The notes beneath the pieces are model-generated. The model saw only the letters and a program-made list of their open reading frames with translations. It was not told the origin of the DNA and ran no database searches. Source: Lasioglossum baleicum (Eukaryota > Arthropoda > Insecta > Hymenoptera > Halictidae). Taken from it: a DNA stretch of 64,000 nt. Numbering within the stretch: position 1 is the first letter of the stretch; each line of letters begins with the position of its first letter. This document shows positions 1-13,900 of the stretch, piece after piece. The stretch is from NCBI RefSeq assembly GCF_051020765.1, contig NW_027469176.1, forward strand, positions 62,001-126,000, written 5' to 3'. The translations under genes and the position numbers were made by a program.

Positions 1-357
1 CGCATAACGCATAACGCATAACGCATAACGCATAACGCATAACGCATAACGCATAACGCATAACGCATAACGCATAACGCATAACGCATAACGCATAACG
101 CATAACGCATAACGCATAACGCATAACGCATAACGCATAACGCATAACGCATAACGCATAACGCATAACGCATAACGCATAACGCATAACGCATAACGCA
201 TAACGCATAACGCATAACGCATAACGCATAACGCATAACGCATAACGCATAACGCATAACGCATAACGCATAACGCATAACGCATAACGCATAACGCATA
301 ACGCATAACGCATAACGCATAACGCATAACGCATAACGCATAACGCATAACGCATAA
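1..357. repeat. Pure canonical run, 51 monomers
   Basis: Fifty-one consecutive CGCATAA units without a variant. The window starts inside this run, so its true length is unknown. Nothing else is visible in it. Confidence 0.93.
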
Positions 358-406
358 CGCGTAACGCGTAACGCGTAACGCGTAACGCGTAACGCGTATC
401 GCGTAA
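358..406. repeat. CGCGTAA variant block
   Basis: Seven consecutive variant units: five CGCGTAA, one CGCGTAT and one CGCGTAA. This is the only place in the window where CGCGTAA is itself tandemly amplified. Elsewhere it mostly occurs as the first unit of the D and G cassettes, or as a few scattered units at 1,135-1,169 and 1,555-1,589. Each A-CGCGT junction creates a MluI site. It may be the source, or a relic, of the CGCGTAA unit that seeded D and G. Confidence 0.9.
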
Positions 407-693
407 CGCATAACGCATAACGCATAACGCCTAACGCATAACGCATAACGCATAACGCCTAACGCCTAACGCATAACGCATAACGCATAACGCATAACGC
501 ATAACGCATTACGCATAACGCAGAACCCATAACGCCTAAAGCATAACGCATAACGCATAACGCATAACGCATAACGCATAACGCATAACGCATAACGCAT
601 AACGCATAACGCATAACGCATAACGCATAACGCATAACGCATAACGCATTACGCATAACGCAAAACCCATTACGCATAACGCAAAACCCATAA
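407..693. repeat. Heterogeneous block with CGCCTAA, CGCAGAA and CCCATAA variants
   Basis: Canonical units mixed with CGCCTAA (428, 456, 463, 533), CGCATTA (505, 645), CGCAGAA (519), CCCATAA (526, 687), AGCATAA (540), CGCAAAA (659, 680) and CCCATTA (666). The run 519-546 (CGCAGAA, CCCATAA, CGCCTAA, AGCATAA) reappears at 7,314-7,341 with CGCAAAA in first position, so the two loci share an origin. This variant set is rare in the rest of the window. Confidence 0.85.
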
Positions 694-1092
694 CGCATAA
701 CGCATAACGCATAACGCATAACGCATAACGCATAACGCATAACGCATAACGCATAACGCATAACGCATAACGCATAACGCATAACGCATAACGCATAACG
801 CATAACGCATAACGCATAACGCATAACGCATAACGCATAACGCATAACGCATAACGCATAACGCATAACGCATAACGCATAACGCATAACGCATAACGCA
901 TAACGCATAACGCATAACGCATAACGCATAACGCATAACGCATAACGCATAACGCATAACGCATAACGCATAACGCATAACGCATAACGCATAACGCATA
1001 ACGCATAACGCATAACGCATAACGCATAACGCATAACGCATAACGCATAACGCATAACGCATAACGCATAACGCATAACGCATAACGCATAA
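694..1092. repeat. Pure canonical run, 57 monomers
   Basis: Uninterrupted CGCATAA from 694 to the CGCTTAA unit at 1,093. Confidence 0.9.
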
Positions 1093-1925
1093 CGCTTAAC
1101 GCATAACGCATAACGCATAACGCATAACGCATAACGCGTAACGCATAACGCGTAACGCGTAACGCGTAACGCATAACGCATATCGCATAACGCATAACGC
1201 ATAACGCCTAACGCATAACGCATAACGCATAACGCCTAACGCATAACGCATAACGCATAACGCATAACGCATAACGCATAACGCATAACGCATAACGCAT
1301 AACGCATAACGCATAACGCATAACGCGTAACGCAAGACTCATAACGCATAACGCATAACGCATAACGCATATGGCATAACGCATAATGCAAAAGTCATAA
1401 CGCATAACGCATAACGCATAACGCATAACGCATAACGCATAACGCATAACGCATAACGCATAACGCATAACGCATAACGCATAACGCATAACGCATAACG
1501 CATAACGCATAACGCTTAACGCATAACGCATAACGCATAACGCATAACGCATAACGCGTAACGCATAACGCGTAACGCGTAACGCGTAACGCATAACGCA
1601 TATCGCATAACGCATAACGCATAACGCCTAACGCATAACGCATAACGCATAACGCCTAACGCATAACGCATAACGCATAACGCATAACGCATAACGCATA
1701 ACGCATAACGCATAACGCATAACGCATAACGCATAACGCGTAACGCAAGACTCATAACGCATAACGCATAACGCATAACGCATATGGCATAACGCATAAT
1801 GCAAAAGTCATAACGCATAACGCATAACGCATAACGCATAACGCATAACGCATAACGCATAACGCATAACGCATAACGCATAACGCATAACGCATAACGC
1901 ATAACGCATAACGCATAACGCGTAA
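1093..1925. repeat. Two-copy tandem duplication, period 420/413 bp
   Basis: An ordered variant string is present twice. CGCTTAA occurs at 1,093 and 1,513, a CGCGTAA cluster starts at 1,135 and 1,555, and CGCCTAA lies at 1,205/1,233 and 1,625/1,653. A D cassette follows at 1,324 and 1,737, and an E plus TGCAAAA-GTCATAA string at 1,366 and 1,779. The offset is 420 bp up to CGCCTAA and 413 bp from D onward, so the second copy lost exactly one monomer between them. This is what unequal exchange or slippage by a whole unit would give. Confidence 0.85.
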
Positions 1926-1967
1926 CGCAAAACTCATAACGCATAACGCATAACGCATAACGCATAA

Positions 1968-2079
1968 CGCACAACGCATAACGTTTAAACCATAATTCAT
2001 AACGCATAGCCCATGACGCATAACGCATAACGCATAACGCATAATGCAAAAGTCATAACGCATAACGCATAACGGATAA
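1968..2079. repeat. Left-most H cassette with I and J units (divergent copy)
   Basis: CGCACAA at 1,968 is followed by CGTTTAA at 1,982 and ACCATAA, then TTCATAA where nearly all other copies have GGCATAA, then CGCATAG and CCCATGA. TGCAAAA-GTCATAA (I) follows at 2,045 and CGGATAA (J) at 2,073. TTCATAA is private to this copy. The PmeI octamer GTTTAAAC is present. Confidence 0.85.
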
Positions 2080-2450
2080 CGCATAACGCATAACGCATAA
2101 CGCATAACGCATAACGCATAACGCATAACGCATAACGCATAACGCATAACGCATAACGCATAACGCATAACGCATAACGCATAACGCATAACGCATAACG
2201 CATAACGCATAACGCATAACGCATAACGCATAACGCATAACGCATAACGCATAACGCATAACGCATAACGCATAACGCATAACGCATAACGCATAACGCA
2301 TAACGCATAACGCATAACGCATAACGCATAACGCATAACGCATGACGCACAACGCATAACGCATAACGCATAACGCATAACGCATAACGCATAACGCATT
2401 ACGCATAACGAATTACGCATAACGCATAACGCATAACGCATAACGCGTAA

Positions 2451-4406
2451 GGCATAAGCATAACGCATAACGCATAACGCATAACGCATAACGCATAACG
2501 CATAACGCATAACGCATAACGCATAACGCGTAACGCAAGACTCATAACGCATAACGCATAACGCATAACGCATAACGCATAACGCATAACGCATATGGCA
2601 TAACGCATAATGCAAAAGTCATAACGCATAACGCATAACGCATAACGCATAACGCATAACGCATAACGCATAACGCATAACGCATAACGCATAACGCATA
2701 ACACATAACGCATAACGCATAACGCATAACGCATAACGCATAACGCATAACGCATAACGCATAACGCATAACGCATAACGCATAACGCATAACGCATAAC
2801 GCATAACGCATAACGCATAACGCATAACGCATAACGCATAACGCATAACGCATAACGCATAACGCATAACGCATAACGCATAACGCATAACGCATAACGC
2901 ATAACGCATAACGCATAACGCATAACGCACAACGCATAACGCATAACGCATAACGCATAACGCATAACGCATAACGCATAACGCATAACGCATAACGCAT
3001 AACGCATAACGCATAACGCATAACGCCTAACGCATATGGCATAACGCATAATGCAAAAGTCATAACGCATAACGCATAACGCATGACGCACAACGCATAA
3101 CGCATAACGCATAACGCATAACGCATAACGCATAACGCATAACGCATAACGCATTACGCATAACGCATAACGCATAACGCATAACGCATAAGGCATAAGC
3201 ATAACGCATAACGCATAACGCATAACGCATAACGCATAACGCATAACGCATAACGCATAACGCATAACGCGTAACGCAAGACTCATAACGCATAACGCAT
3301 AACGCATAACGCATAACGCATAACGCATAACGCATATGGCATAACGCATAACGCATAACGCATAACGCATAACGCATAACGCATAACGCATAACGCATAA
3401 CGCATAACGCATAACGCATAACGCATAACGCATAACGCATATCGCATGACGCACAACGCATAACGCATAACGCATAACGCATAACGCATAACGCATAACG
3501 CATAACGCATAACGCATTACGCATAACGCATGACGCACAACGCATAACGCATAACGCATAACGCATAACGCATAACGCATAACGCATAACGCATAACGCA
3601 TAACGCATAACGCATAACGCATAACGCATAACGCATAACGCATAACGCATAACGCATAACGCATAACGCATAACGCATAACGCATAACGCATAACGCATA
3701 ACGCATAACGCATAACGCATAACGCATAACGCATAACGCATAACGCATAACGCATATCGCATGACGCACAACGCATAACGCATAACGCATAACGCATAAC
3801 GCATAACGCATAACGCATAACGCATAACGCATTACGCATAACGCATAACGCATAACGCATAACGCATAAGGCATAAGCATAACGCATAATGCATAATGCA
3901 TAACGCATAACGCATAACGCGTAACGCATAAGGCATAAGCATAACGCATAATGCATAACGCATAACGCATAACGCATAACGCATAACGCGTAACGCAAGA
4001 CTCATAACGCATAACGCATAACGCATAACGCATAACGCATAACGCATATGGCATAACGCATAATGCAAAAGTCATAACGCATAACGCATAACGCATAACG
4101 CATAACGCATAACGCATAACGCATAACGCATAACGCATAACGCATAACGCATAACGCATAACGCATAACGCATAACGCATAACGCATAACGCATAACGCA
4201 TAACGCATGACGCACAACGCATAACGCATAACGCATAACGCATAACGCATAACGCATAACGCATAACGCATAACGCATAACGCATAACGCATAACGCATG
4301 ACGCACAACGCATAACGCATAACGCATAACGCATAACGCATAACGCATAACGCATTACGCATAACGAATTACGCATAACGCATAACGCATAACGCATAAC
4401 GCATAA
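2451..4406. repeat. Left higher-order repeat, copy 1 (1,956 bp)
   Basis: Marker order from C at 2,451 through C at 3,192, 3,870 and 3,932, then D, E and I (GTCATAA at 4,071), with TGCATAA units near 3,890-3,960. The same order follows from 4,407. The interval between the second and third C is 678 bp here and 573 bp in copy 2, a difference of 105 bp or exactly 15 monomers. Confidence 0.78.
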
Positions 4407-5928
4407 GGCATAAGCATAACGCATAACGCATAACGCATTACGCATAACGCATAACGCATAACGCATAACGCATAACGCATAACGCATAACGCATAACGCA
4501 TAACGCATAACGCGTAACGCAAGACTCATAACGCATAACGCATAACGCATAACGCATAACGCATAACGCATAACGCATATGGCATAACGCATAATGCAAA
4601 AGTCATAACGCATAACGCATAACGCATAACGCATAACGCATAACGCATAACGCATAACGCATAACGCATAACGCATAACGCATAACGCATAACGCATAAC
4701 GCATAACGCATAACGCATAACGCATAACGCATAACGCATAACGCATAACGCATAACGCATAACGCATAACGCATAACGCATAACGCATAACGCATAACGC
4801 ATAACGCATAACGCATAACGCATAACGCATAACGCATAACGCATAACGCATAACGCATAACGCATAACGCATAACGCATAACGCATAACGCATAACGCAT
4901 AACGCATAACGCATAACGCATGACGCACAACGCATAACGCATAACGCATAACGCATAACGCATAACGCATAACGCATAACGCATAACGCATAACGCATAA
5001 CGCATAACGCATAACGCATAACGCATAACGCATAACGCATGACGCACAACGCATAACGCATAACGCATAACGCATAACGCATAACGCATAACGCATAACG
5101 CATAACGCATTACGCATAACGCATAACGCATAACGCATAACGCATAAGGCATAAGCATAACGCATAACGCATAACGCATAACGCATAACGCATAACGCAT
5201 AACGCATAACGCATAACGCATAACGCGTAACGCAAGACTCATAACGCATAACGCATAACGCATAACGCATAACGCATAACGCATAACGCATATGGCATAA
5301 CGCATAACGCATAACGCATAACGCATAACGCATAACGCATAACGCATAACGCATAACGCATAACGCATAACGCATAACGCATAACGCATAACGCATAACG
5401 CATAACGCATAACGCATAACGCATAACGCATAACGCATAACGCATAACGCATAACGCATAACGCATAACGCATAACGCATAACGCATAACGCATAACGCA
5501 TAACGCATAACGCATAACGCATAACGCATAACGCATAACGCATAACGCATAACGCATAACGCATAACGCATAACGCATAACGCATAACGCATAACGCATA
5601 ACGCATATCGCATGACGCACAACGCATAACGCATAACGCATAACGCATAACGCATAACGCATAACGCATAACGCATAACGCATTACGCATAACGCATAAC
5701 GCATAACGCATAACGCATAAGGCATAAGCATAACGCATAATGCATAATGCATAACGCATAACGCATAACGCGTAACGCATAAGGCATAAGCATAACGCAT
5801 AATGCATAACGCATAACGCATAACGCATAACGCATAACGCGTAACGCAAGACTCATAACGCATAACGCATAACGCATAACGCATAACGCATAACGCATAT
5901 GGCATAACGCATAATGCAAAAGTCATAA
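4407..5928. repeat. Left higher-order repeat, copy 2 (shortened)
   Basis: Collinear with copy 1. Markers C lie at 4,407, 5,148, 5,721 and 5,783, and I (GTCATAA) at 5,922. The offset to copy 1 is 1,956 bp for the first two markers and 1,851 bp for the later ones. Collinearity ends after I, where this copy runs on to a G cassette and the divergent H at 6,104. Confidence 0.76.
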
Positions 5929-5999
5929 CGCATAACGCATAACGCATAACGCATAACGCATAACGCATAACGCATAACGCATAACGCATAACGCATAAC

Positions 6000-6298
6000 G
6001 CGTAACGCAAAACTCATAACGCATAACGCATAACGCATAACGCATAACGCATAACGCATAACGCATAACGCATAACGCATAACGCATAACGCATAACGCA
6101 TAACGTATAAACCATGAGGCATAACGCATAGCCCATAACGCATAACGCATAACGCATAAGGCATAAGCATAACGCATAACGCATAACGCATAACGCATAA
6201 CGCATAACGCGTAACGCAAAACTCATAACGCATAACGCATAACGCATAACGCATAACGCATAACGCATAACGCATAAAACAAAACGCAAAACTCATAA
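6000..6298. repeat. Divergent H cassette and private AACAAAA unit
   Basis: A G cassette at about 6,000 is followed by an H-like cassette at 6,104 with CGTATAA for CGTTTAA, ACCATGA for ACCATAA, and CCCATAA for CCCATGA. It lacks CGCACAA upstream and the PmeI site. C follows at 6,160. The unit AACAAAA at 6,278, before CGCAAAA-CTCATAA, is seen nowhere else in the window. This is either an old, little-homogenised H or an ancestral form. Confidence 0.75.
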
Positions 6299-6991
6299 CG
6301 CATAACGCATAACGCATAACGCATAACGCATAACGCATAACGCATAACGCATAACGCATAACGCATAACGCATAACGCATAACGCATAACGCATAACGCA
6401 TAACGCATAACGCATAACGCATAACGCATAACGCATAACGCATAACGCATAACGCATAACGCATAACGCATAACGCATAACGCATAACGCATAACGCATA
6501 ACGCATAACGCATAACGCATAACGCATAACGCATAACGCATAACGCATAACGCATAACGCATAACGCATAACGCATAACGCATAACGCATAACGCATAAC
6601 GCATAACGCATAACGCATAACGCATAACGCATAACGCATAACGCATAACGCATAACGCATAACGCATAACGCATAACGCATAACGCATAACGCATAACGC
6701 ATAACGCATAACGCATAACGCATAACGCATAACGCATAACGCATAACGCATAACGCATAACGCATAACGCATAACGCATAACGCATAACGCATAACGCAT
6801 AACGCATAACGCATAACGCATAACGCATAACGCATAACGCATAACGCATAACGCATAACGCATAACGCATAACGCATAACGCATAACGCATAACGCATAA
6901 CGCATAACGCATAACGCATAACGCATAACGCATAACGCATAACGCATAACGCATAACGCATAACGCATAACGCATAACGCATAACGCATAA
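6299..6991. repeat. Pure canonical run, 99 monomers
   Basis: 693 bp of unbroken CGCATAA between CTCATAA at 6,292 and CGCATAT at 6,992. One of the longest pure stretches here; nothing else is in it. Confidence 0.88.
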
Positions 6992-8034
6992 CGCATATCG
7001 CATAACGCATAACGCATAACGCATAACGCATAACGCATAACGCATAACGCATAACGCATAACGCATAACGCATAACGCATAACGCATAACGCATAACGCA
7101 TAACGCATAACGCATAACGCATAACGCACAACGCATAACGCATAACGCATAACGCATAACGCATAACGCATAACGCATAACGCATAACGCATATCGCATA
7201 ACGCATAACGCATAACGCCTAACGCATATGGCATAACGCATAATGCAAAAGTCATAACGCATAACGCATAACGCATAACGCATAACGCATAACGCATAAC
7301 GCATAACGCATAACGCAAAACCCATAACGCCTAAAGCATAACGCATAACGCATAACGCATAACGCATAACGCATAACGCATAACGCATAACGCATAACGC
7401 ATAACGCATAACGCATAACGCCTAACGCATAACGCATAACGCATAACGCATAACGCATAACGCATAACGCATAACGCATAACGCATGACGCATAACGCAT
7501 AACGCATAACGCATAACGCATAACGCATAACGCATAACGCATAACGCTTAACGCATAACGCATAACGCATAACGCATAACGCATAACGCATAACGCATAA
7601 CGCATAACGCATAACGCATAACGCATAACGCATAACGCATAACGCATAACGCATAACGCATAACGCATAACGCATAACGCATAACGCATAACGCATAACG
7701 CATAACGCATAACGCATAACGCATAACGCATAACGCATAACGCATAACGCATAACGCATAACGCATAACGCATAACGCATAACGCATAACGCATAACGCA
7801 TAACGCATAACGCATAACGCATAACGCATAACGCATAACGCATAACGCATAACGCATAACGCATAACGCATAACGCATAACGCATAACGCATAACGCATA
7901 ACGCATAACGCAGAACGCATGACGCACAACGCATAACGCATAACGCATAACGCATAACGCATAACGCATAACGCATAACGCATAACGCATTACGCATAAC
8001 GCATAACGCATAACGCATAACGCATAACGCATAA
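6992..8034. repeat. Mixed block related to the left part
   Basis: Contains CGCATAT (6,992), an E plus I string near 7,226-7,258, the CGCAAAA, CCCATAA, CGCCTAA, AGCATAA run at 7,314-7,341 (compare 519-546), further CGCCTAA, CGCATGA and CGCTTAA (7,545) units, a 51-monomer pure run (7,552-7,908) and CGCAGAA at 7,909. The CGCCTAA and CGCAGAA variants tie this block to 407-693. Confidence 0.75.
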
Positions 8035-10990
8035 GGCATAAGCATAACGCATAACGCATAACGCATAACGCATAACGCATAACGCATAACGCGTAACGCA
8101 AGACTCATAACGCATAACGCATAACGCATAACGCATAACGCATAACGCATAACGCATAACGCATAACGCATATGGCATAACGCATAACGCATAACGCATA
8201 ACGCATAACGCATAACGCATAACGCATGACGCACAACGCATAACGCATAACGCATAACGCATAACGCATAACGCATAACGCATAACGCATAACGCATAAC
8301 GCATTACGCATAACGCATAACGCATAACGCATGACGCACAACGCATAACGCATAACGCATAACGCATAACGCATAACGCATAACGCATAACGCATAACGC
8401 ATAACGCATAACGCATAACGCATAACGCATAACGCATAACGCATAACGCATAACGCATAACGCATAACGCATAACGCATAACGCATAACGCATAACGCAT
8501 AACGCATAACGCATAACGCATAACGCATAACGCATAACGCATAACGCATAACGCATAACGCATAACGCATAACGCATAACGCATAACGCATAACGCATAA
8601 CGCATAACGCATAACGCATAACGCATAACGCATAACGCATAACGCATAACGCATAACGCATAACGCATAACGCATAACGCATAACGCATAACGCATAACG
8701 CATAACGCATAACGCATAACGCATAACGCATAACGCATAACGCATAACGCATAACGCATAACGCATAACGCATAACGCATAACGCATAACGCATAACGCA
8801 TAACGCATAACGCATAACGCATAACGCATAACGCATGACGCACAACGCATAACGCATAACGCATAACGCACAACGCATAACGCATAACGCATAACGCATA
8901 ACGCATTACGCATAACGCATAACGCATAACGCATAACGCATAAGGCATATGCATAACGCATAACGCATAACGCATAACGCATAACGCATAACGCATAACG
9001 CATAACGCGTAACGCAAGACTCATAACGCATACCGCATAACGCATAACGCATAACGCATAACGCATAACGCATAACGCATATGGCATAACGCATAACGCA
9101 TAACGCATAACGCATAACGCATAACGCATAACGCATAACGCATGACGCACAACGCATAACGCATAACGCATAACGCATAACGCATAACGCATAACGCATA
9201 ACGCATAACGCATAACGCATAACGCATTACGCATAACGCATAACGCATAACGCATGACGCACAACGCATAACGCATAACGCATAACGCATAACGCATAAC
9301 GCATAACGCATAACGCATAACTCATTACGCATAACGCATAACGCATAACGCATAACGCATAAGGCATAAGCATAACGCATAACGCATAACGCATAACGCA
9401 TAACGCATAACGCATAACGCATAACGCATAACGCATAACGCATAACGCATAACGCATAACGCATAACGCATAACGCATAACGCATAACGCATAACGCATA
9501 ACGCATAACGCATAACGCATAACGCATAACGCATAACGCATAACGCATAACGCATAACGCATAACGCATAACGCATAACGCATAACGCATAACGCATAAC
9601 GCATAACGCATAACGCATAACGCATAACGCATAACGCATAACGCATAACGCATTACGCATAACGCATAACGCATAACGCATAACGCATAACGCATAACGC
9701 ATAACGCATAACGCATAACGCATAACGCATAACGCATAACGCATAACGCATAACGCATAACGCATAACGCATGACGCACAACGCATAACGCATAACGCAT
9801 AACGCACAACGCATAACGCATAACGCATAACGCATAACGCATTACGCATAACGCATAACGCATAACGCATAACGCATAAGGCATATGCATAACGCATAAC
9901 GCATAACGCATAACGCATAACGCATAACGCATAACGCATAACGCGTAACGCAAGACTCATAACGCATAACGCATAACGCATAACGCATAACGCATAACGC
10001 ATAACGCATAACGCATATGGCATAACGCATAACGCATAACGCATAACGCATAACGCATAACGCATAACGCATAACGCATAACGCATGACGCACAACGCAT
10101 AACGCATAACGCATAACGCATAACGCATAACGCATAACGCATAACGCATAACGCATAACGCATTACGCATAACGCATAACGCATAACGCATGACGCACAA
10201 CGCATAACGCATAACGCATAACGCATAACGCATAACGCATAACGCATAACGCATAACGCATAACGCATAACGCATAACGCATAACGCATAACGCATAACG
10301 CATAACGCATAACGCATAACGCATAACGCATAACGCATAACGCATAACGCATAACGCATAACGCATAACGCATAACGCATAACGCATAACGCATAACGCA
10401 TGACGCACAACGCATAACGCATAACGCATAACGCACAACGCATAACGCATAACGCATAACGCATAACGCATTACGCATAACGCATAACGCATAACGCATA
10501 ACGCATAAGGCATATGCATAACGCATAACGCATAACGCATAACGCATAACGCATAACGCATAACGCATAACGCGTAACGCAAGACTCATAACGCATAACG
10601 CATAACGCATAACGCATAACGCATAACGCATAACGCATAACGCATATGGCATAACGCATAACGCATAACGCATAACGCATAACGCATAACGCATAACGCA
10701 TAACGCATAACGCATGACGCACAACGCATAACGCATAACGCATAACGCATAACGCATAACGCATAACGCATAACGCATAACGCATTACGCATAACGCATA
10801 ACGCATAACGCATGACGCACAACGCATAACGCATAACGCATAACGCATAACGCATAACGCATAACGCATAACGCATAACTCATTACGCATAACGCATAAC
10901 GCATAACGCATAACGCATAAGGCATAAGCATAACGCATAACGCATAACGCATAACGCATAACGCATAACGCATAACGCATAACGCATAAC
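8035..10990. repeat. A-B-C-D-E modules, 412/419-bp type
   Basis: No H cassette lies here. The block C, D, E (without I), A, B, A, CTCATTA, C recurs from C at 8,944 to C at 9,363 (419 bp) and from 10,509 to 10,921 (412 bp), one monomer apart in length. The same module is seen again at 12,487-12,906 and 15,946-16,358. C at 8,944, 9,880 and 10,509 carries the GGCATAT allele, so these three modules are close relatives. A 70-monomer pure run lies at 8,342-8,831. Confidence 0.75.
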
Positions 10991-13900
10991 GCGTAACGCA
11001 AGACTCATAACGCATAACGCATAACGCATAACGCATAACGCATAACGCATAACGCATAACGCATAACGCATAACGCATAACGCATAACGCATAACGCGTA
11101 ACGCAAAACTCATAACGCATAACGCATAACGCATAACGCATAACGCACAACGCATAACGTTTAAACCATAAGGCATAACGCATAGCCCATGACGCATAAC
11201 GCATAACGCATAACGCATAATGCAAAAGTCATAACGCATAACGGATAACGCATAACGCATAACGCATAACGCATAACGCATAACGCATAACGCATAACGC
11301 ATAACGCATAACGCATAACGCATAACGCATAACGCATAACGCATAACGCATAACGCATAACGCATAACGCATAACGCATAACGCATAACGCATAACGCAT
11401 AACGCATAACGCATAACGCATACCGCATAACGCATAACGCATAACGCATAACGCATAACGCATAACGCATAACGCATAACGCATAACGCATAACGCATAA
11501 CGCATAACGCATAACGCATAACGCATAACGCATAACGCATAACGCATAACGCATAACGCATAACGCATAACGCATAACGCATAACGCATAAGGCATAAGC
11601 ATAACGCATAACGCATAACGCATAACGCGTAACGCATAACGCATAACGCATAACGCGTAACGCAAAACTCATAACGCATAACGCGTAACGCAAAACTCAT
11701 AACGCATAACGCATAACGCATAACGCATAACGCATAACGCATAACGCATAACGCATAACGCATAACGCATAACGCATAACGCATAACGCATAACGCATAA
11801 CGCATAACGCATAACGCATAACGCATAACGCATAACGCATAACGCATAACGCATAACGCATAACGCATAACGCATAACGCATAACGCATAACGCATAACG
11901 CATAACGCATAACGCATAACGCATAACGCATAACGCATAACGCATAACGCATAACGCATAACGCATAACGCATAACGCATAACGCATAACGCATAACGCA
12001 TAACGCATAACGCATAACGCATAACGCATAACGCATAACGCATAACGCATAACGCATAACGCATAACGCATAACGCATAACGCATAACGCATAACGCATA
12101 ACGCATAACGCATAACGCATAACGCATAACGCATAACGCATAACGCATAACGCATAACGCATAACGCATAACGCATAACGCATAACGCATAACGCATAAC
12201 GCATAACGCATAACGCATAACGCATAACGCATAACGCATAACGCATAACGCATAACGCATAACGCATAACGCATAACGCATAACGCATAACGCATAACGC
12301 ATAACGCATAACGCATAACGCATAACGCATAACGCATAACGCATAACGCATAACGCATGACGCACAACGCATAACGCATAACGCATAACGCATAACGCAT
12401 AACGCATAACGCATAACGCATAACGCATTACGCATAACGCATAACACATTACGCATAACGCATAACGCATAACGCATAACGCATAAGGCATAAGCATAAC
12501 GCATAACGCATAACGCATAACGCATAACGCATAACGCATAACGCATAACGCGTAACGCAAGACTCATAACGCATAACGCATAACGCATAACGCATAACGC
12601 ATAACGCATATGGCATAACGCATAACGCATAACGCATAACGCATAACGCATAACGCATAACGCATAACGCATAACGCATAACGCATGACGCACAACGCAT
12701 AACGCATAACGCATAACGCATAACGCATAACGCATAACGCATAACGCATAACGCATAACGCATAACGCATTACGCATAACGCATAACGCATAACGCATGA
12801 CGCACAACGCATAACGCATAACGCCTAACGCATAACGCATAACGCATAACGCATAACGCATAACTCATTACGCATAACGCATAACGCATAACGCATAACG
12901 CATAAGGCATAAGCATAACGCATAACGCATAACGCATAACGCATAACGCATAACGCATAACGCGTAACGCAAGACTCATAACGCATAACGCATAACGCAT
13001 AACGCATAACGCATAACGCATAACGCATAACGCATAACGCATAACGCATAACGCATAACGCATAACGCATAACGCATAACGCATAACGCATAACGCATAA
13101 CGCATAACGCATAACGCATAACGCATAACGCATAACGCATAACGCATAACGCATAACGCGTAACGCAAAACTCATAACGCATAACGCATAACGCATAACG
13201 CATAACGCACAACGCATAACGTTTAAACCATAAGGCATAACGCATAGCCCATGACGCATAACGCATAACGCATAACGCATAATGCAAAAGTCATAACGCA
13301 TAACGGATAACGCATAACGCATAACGCATAACGCATAACGCATAACGCATAACGCATAACGCATAACGCATAACGCATAACGCATAACGCATAACGCATA
13401 ACGCATAACGCATAACGCATAACGCATAACGCATAACGCATAACGCATAACGCATAACGCATAACGCATAACGCATAACGCATAACGCATAACGCATAAC
13501 GCATAACGCATAACGCATAACGCATAACGCATAACGCATAACGCATAACGCATAACGCATAACGCATAACGCATAACGCATAACGCATAACGCATAACGC
13601 ATAACGCATAACGCATAACGCATAACGCATAACGCATAACGCATAACGCATAACGCATAACGCATAACGCATAACGCATAACGCATAACGCATAACGCAT
13701 AACGCATAACGCATAACGCATAACGCATAAGGCATAAGCATAACGCATAACGCATAACGCATAACGCGTAACGCAAAACTCATAACGCATAACGCGTAAC
13801 GCAAAACTCATAACGCATAACGCATAACGCATAACGCATAACGCATAACGCATAACGCATAACGCATAACGCATAACGCATAACGCATAACGCATAACGC

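Noticed and set aside
11144..11192. H cassette as a CENP-B box or another known binding site
   Set aside because: The sequence does not match the CENP-B box, and the GTTTAAAC palindrome alone does not identify a factor. It is kept as an unexplained conserved cassette.
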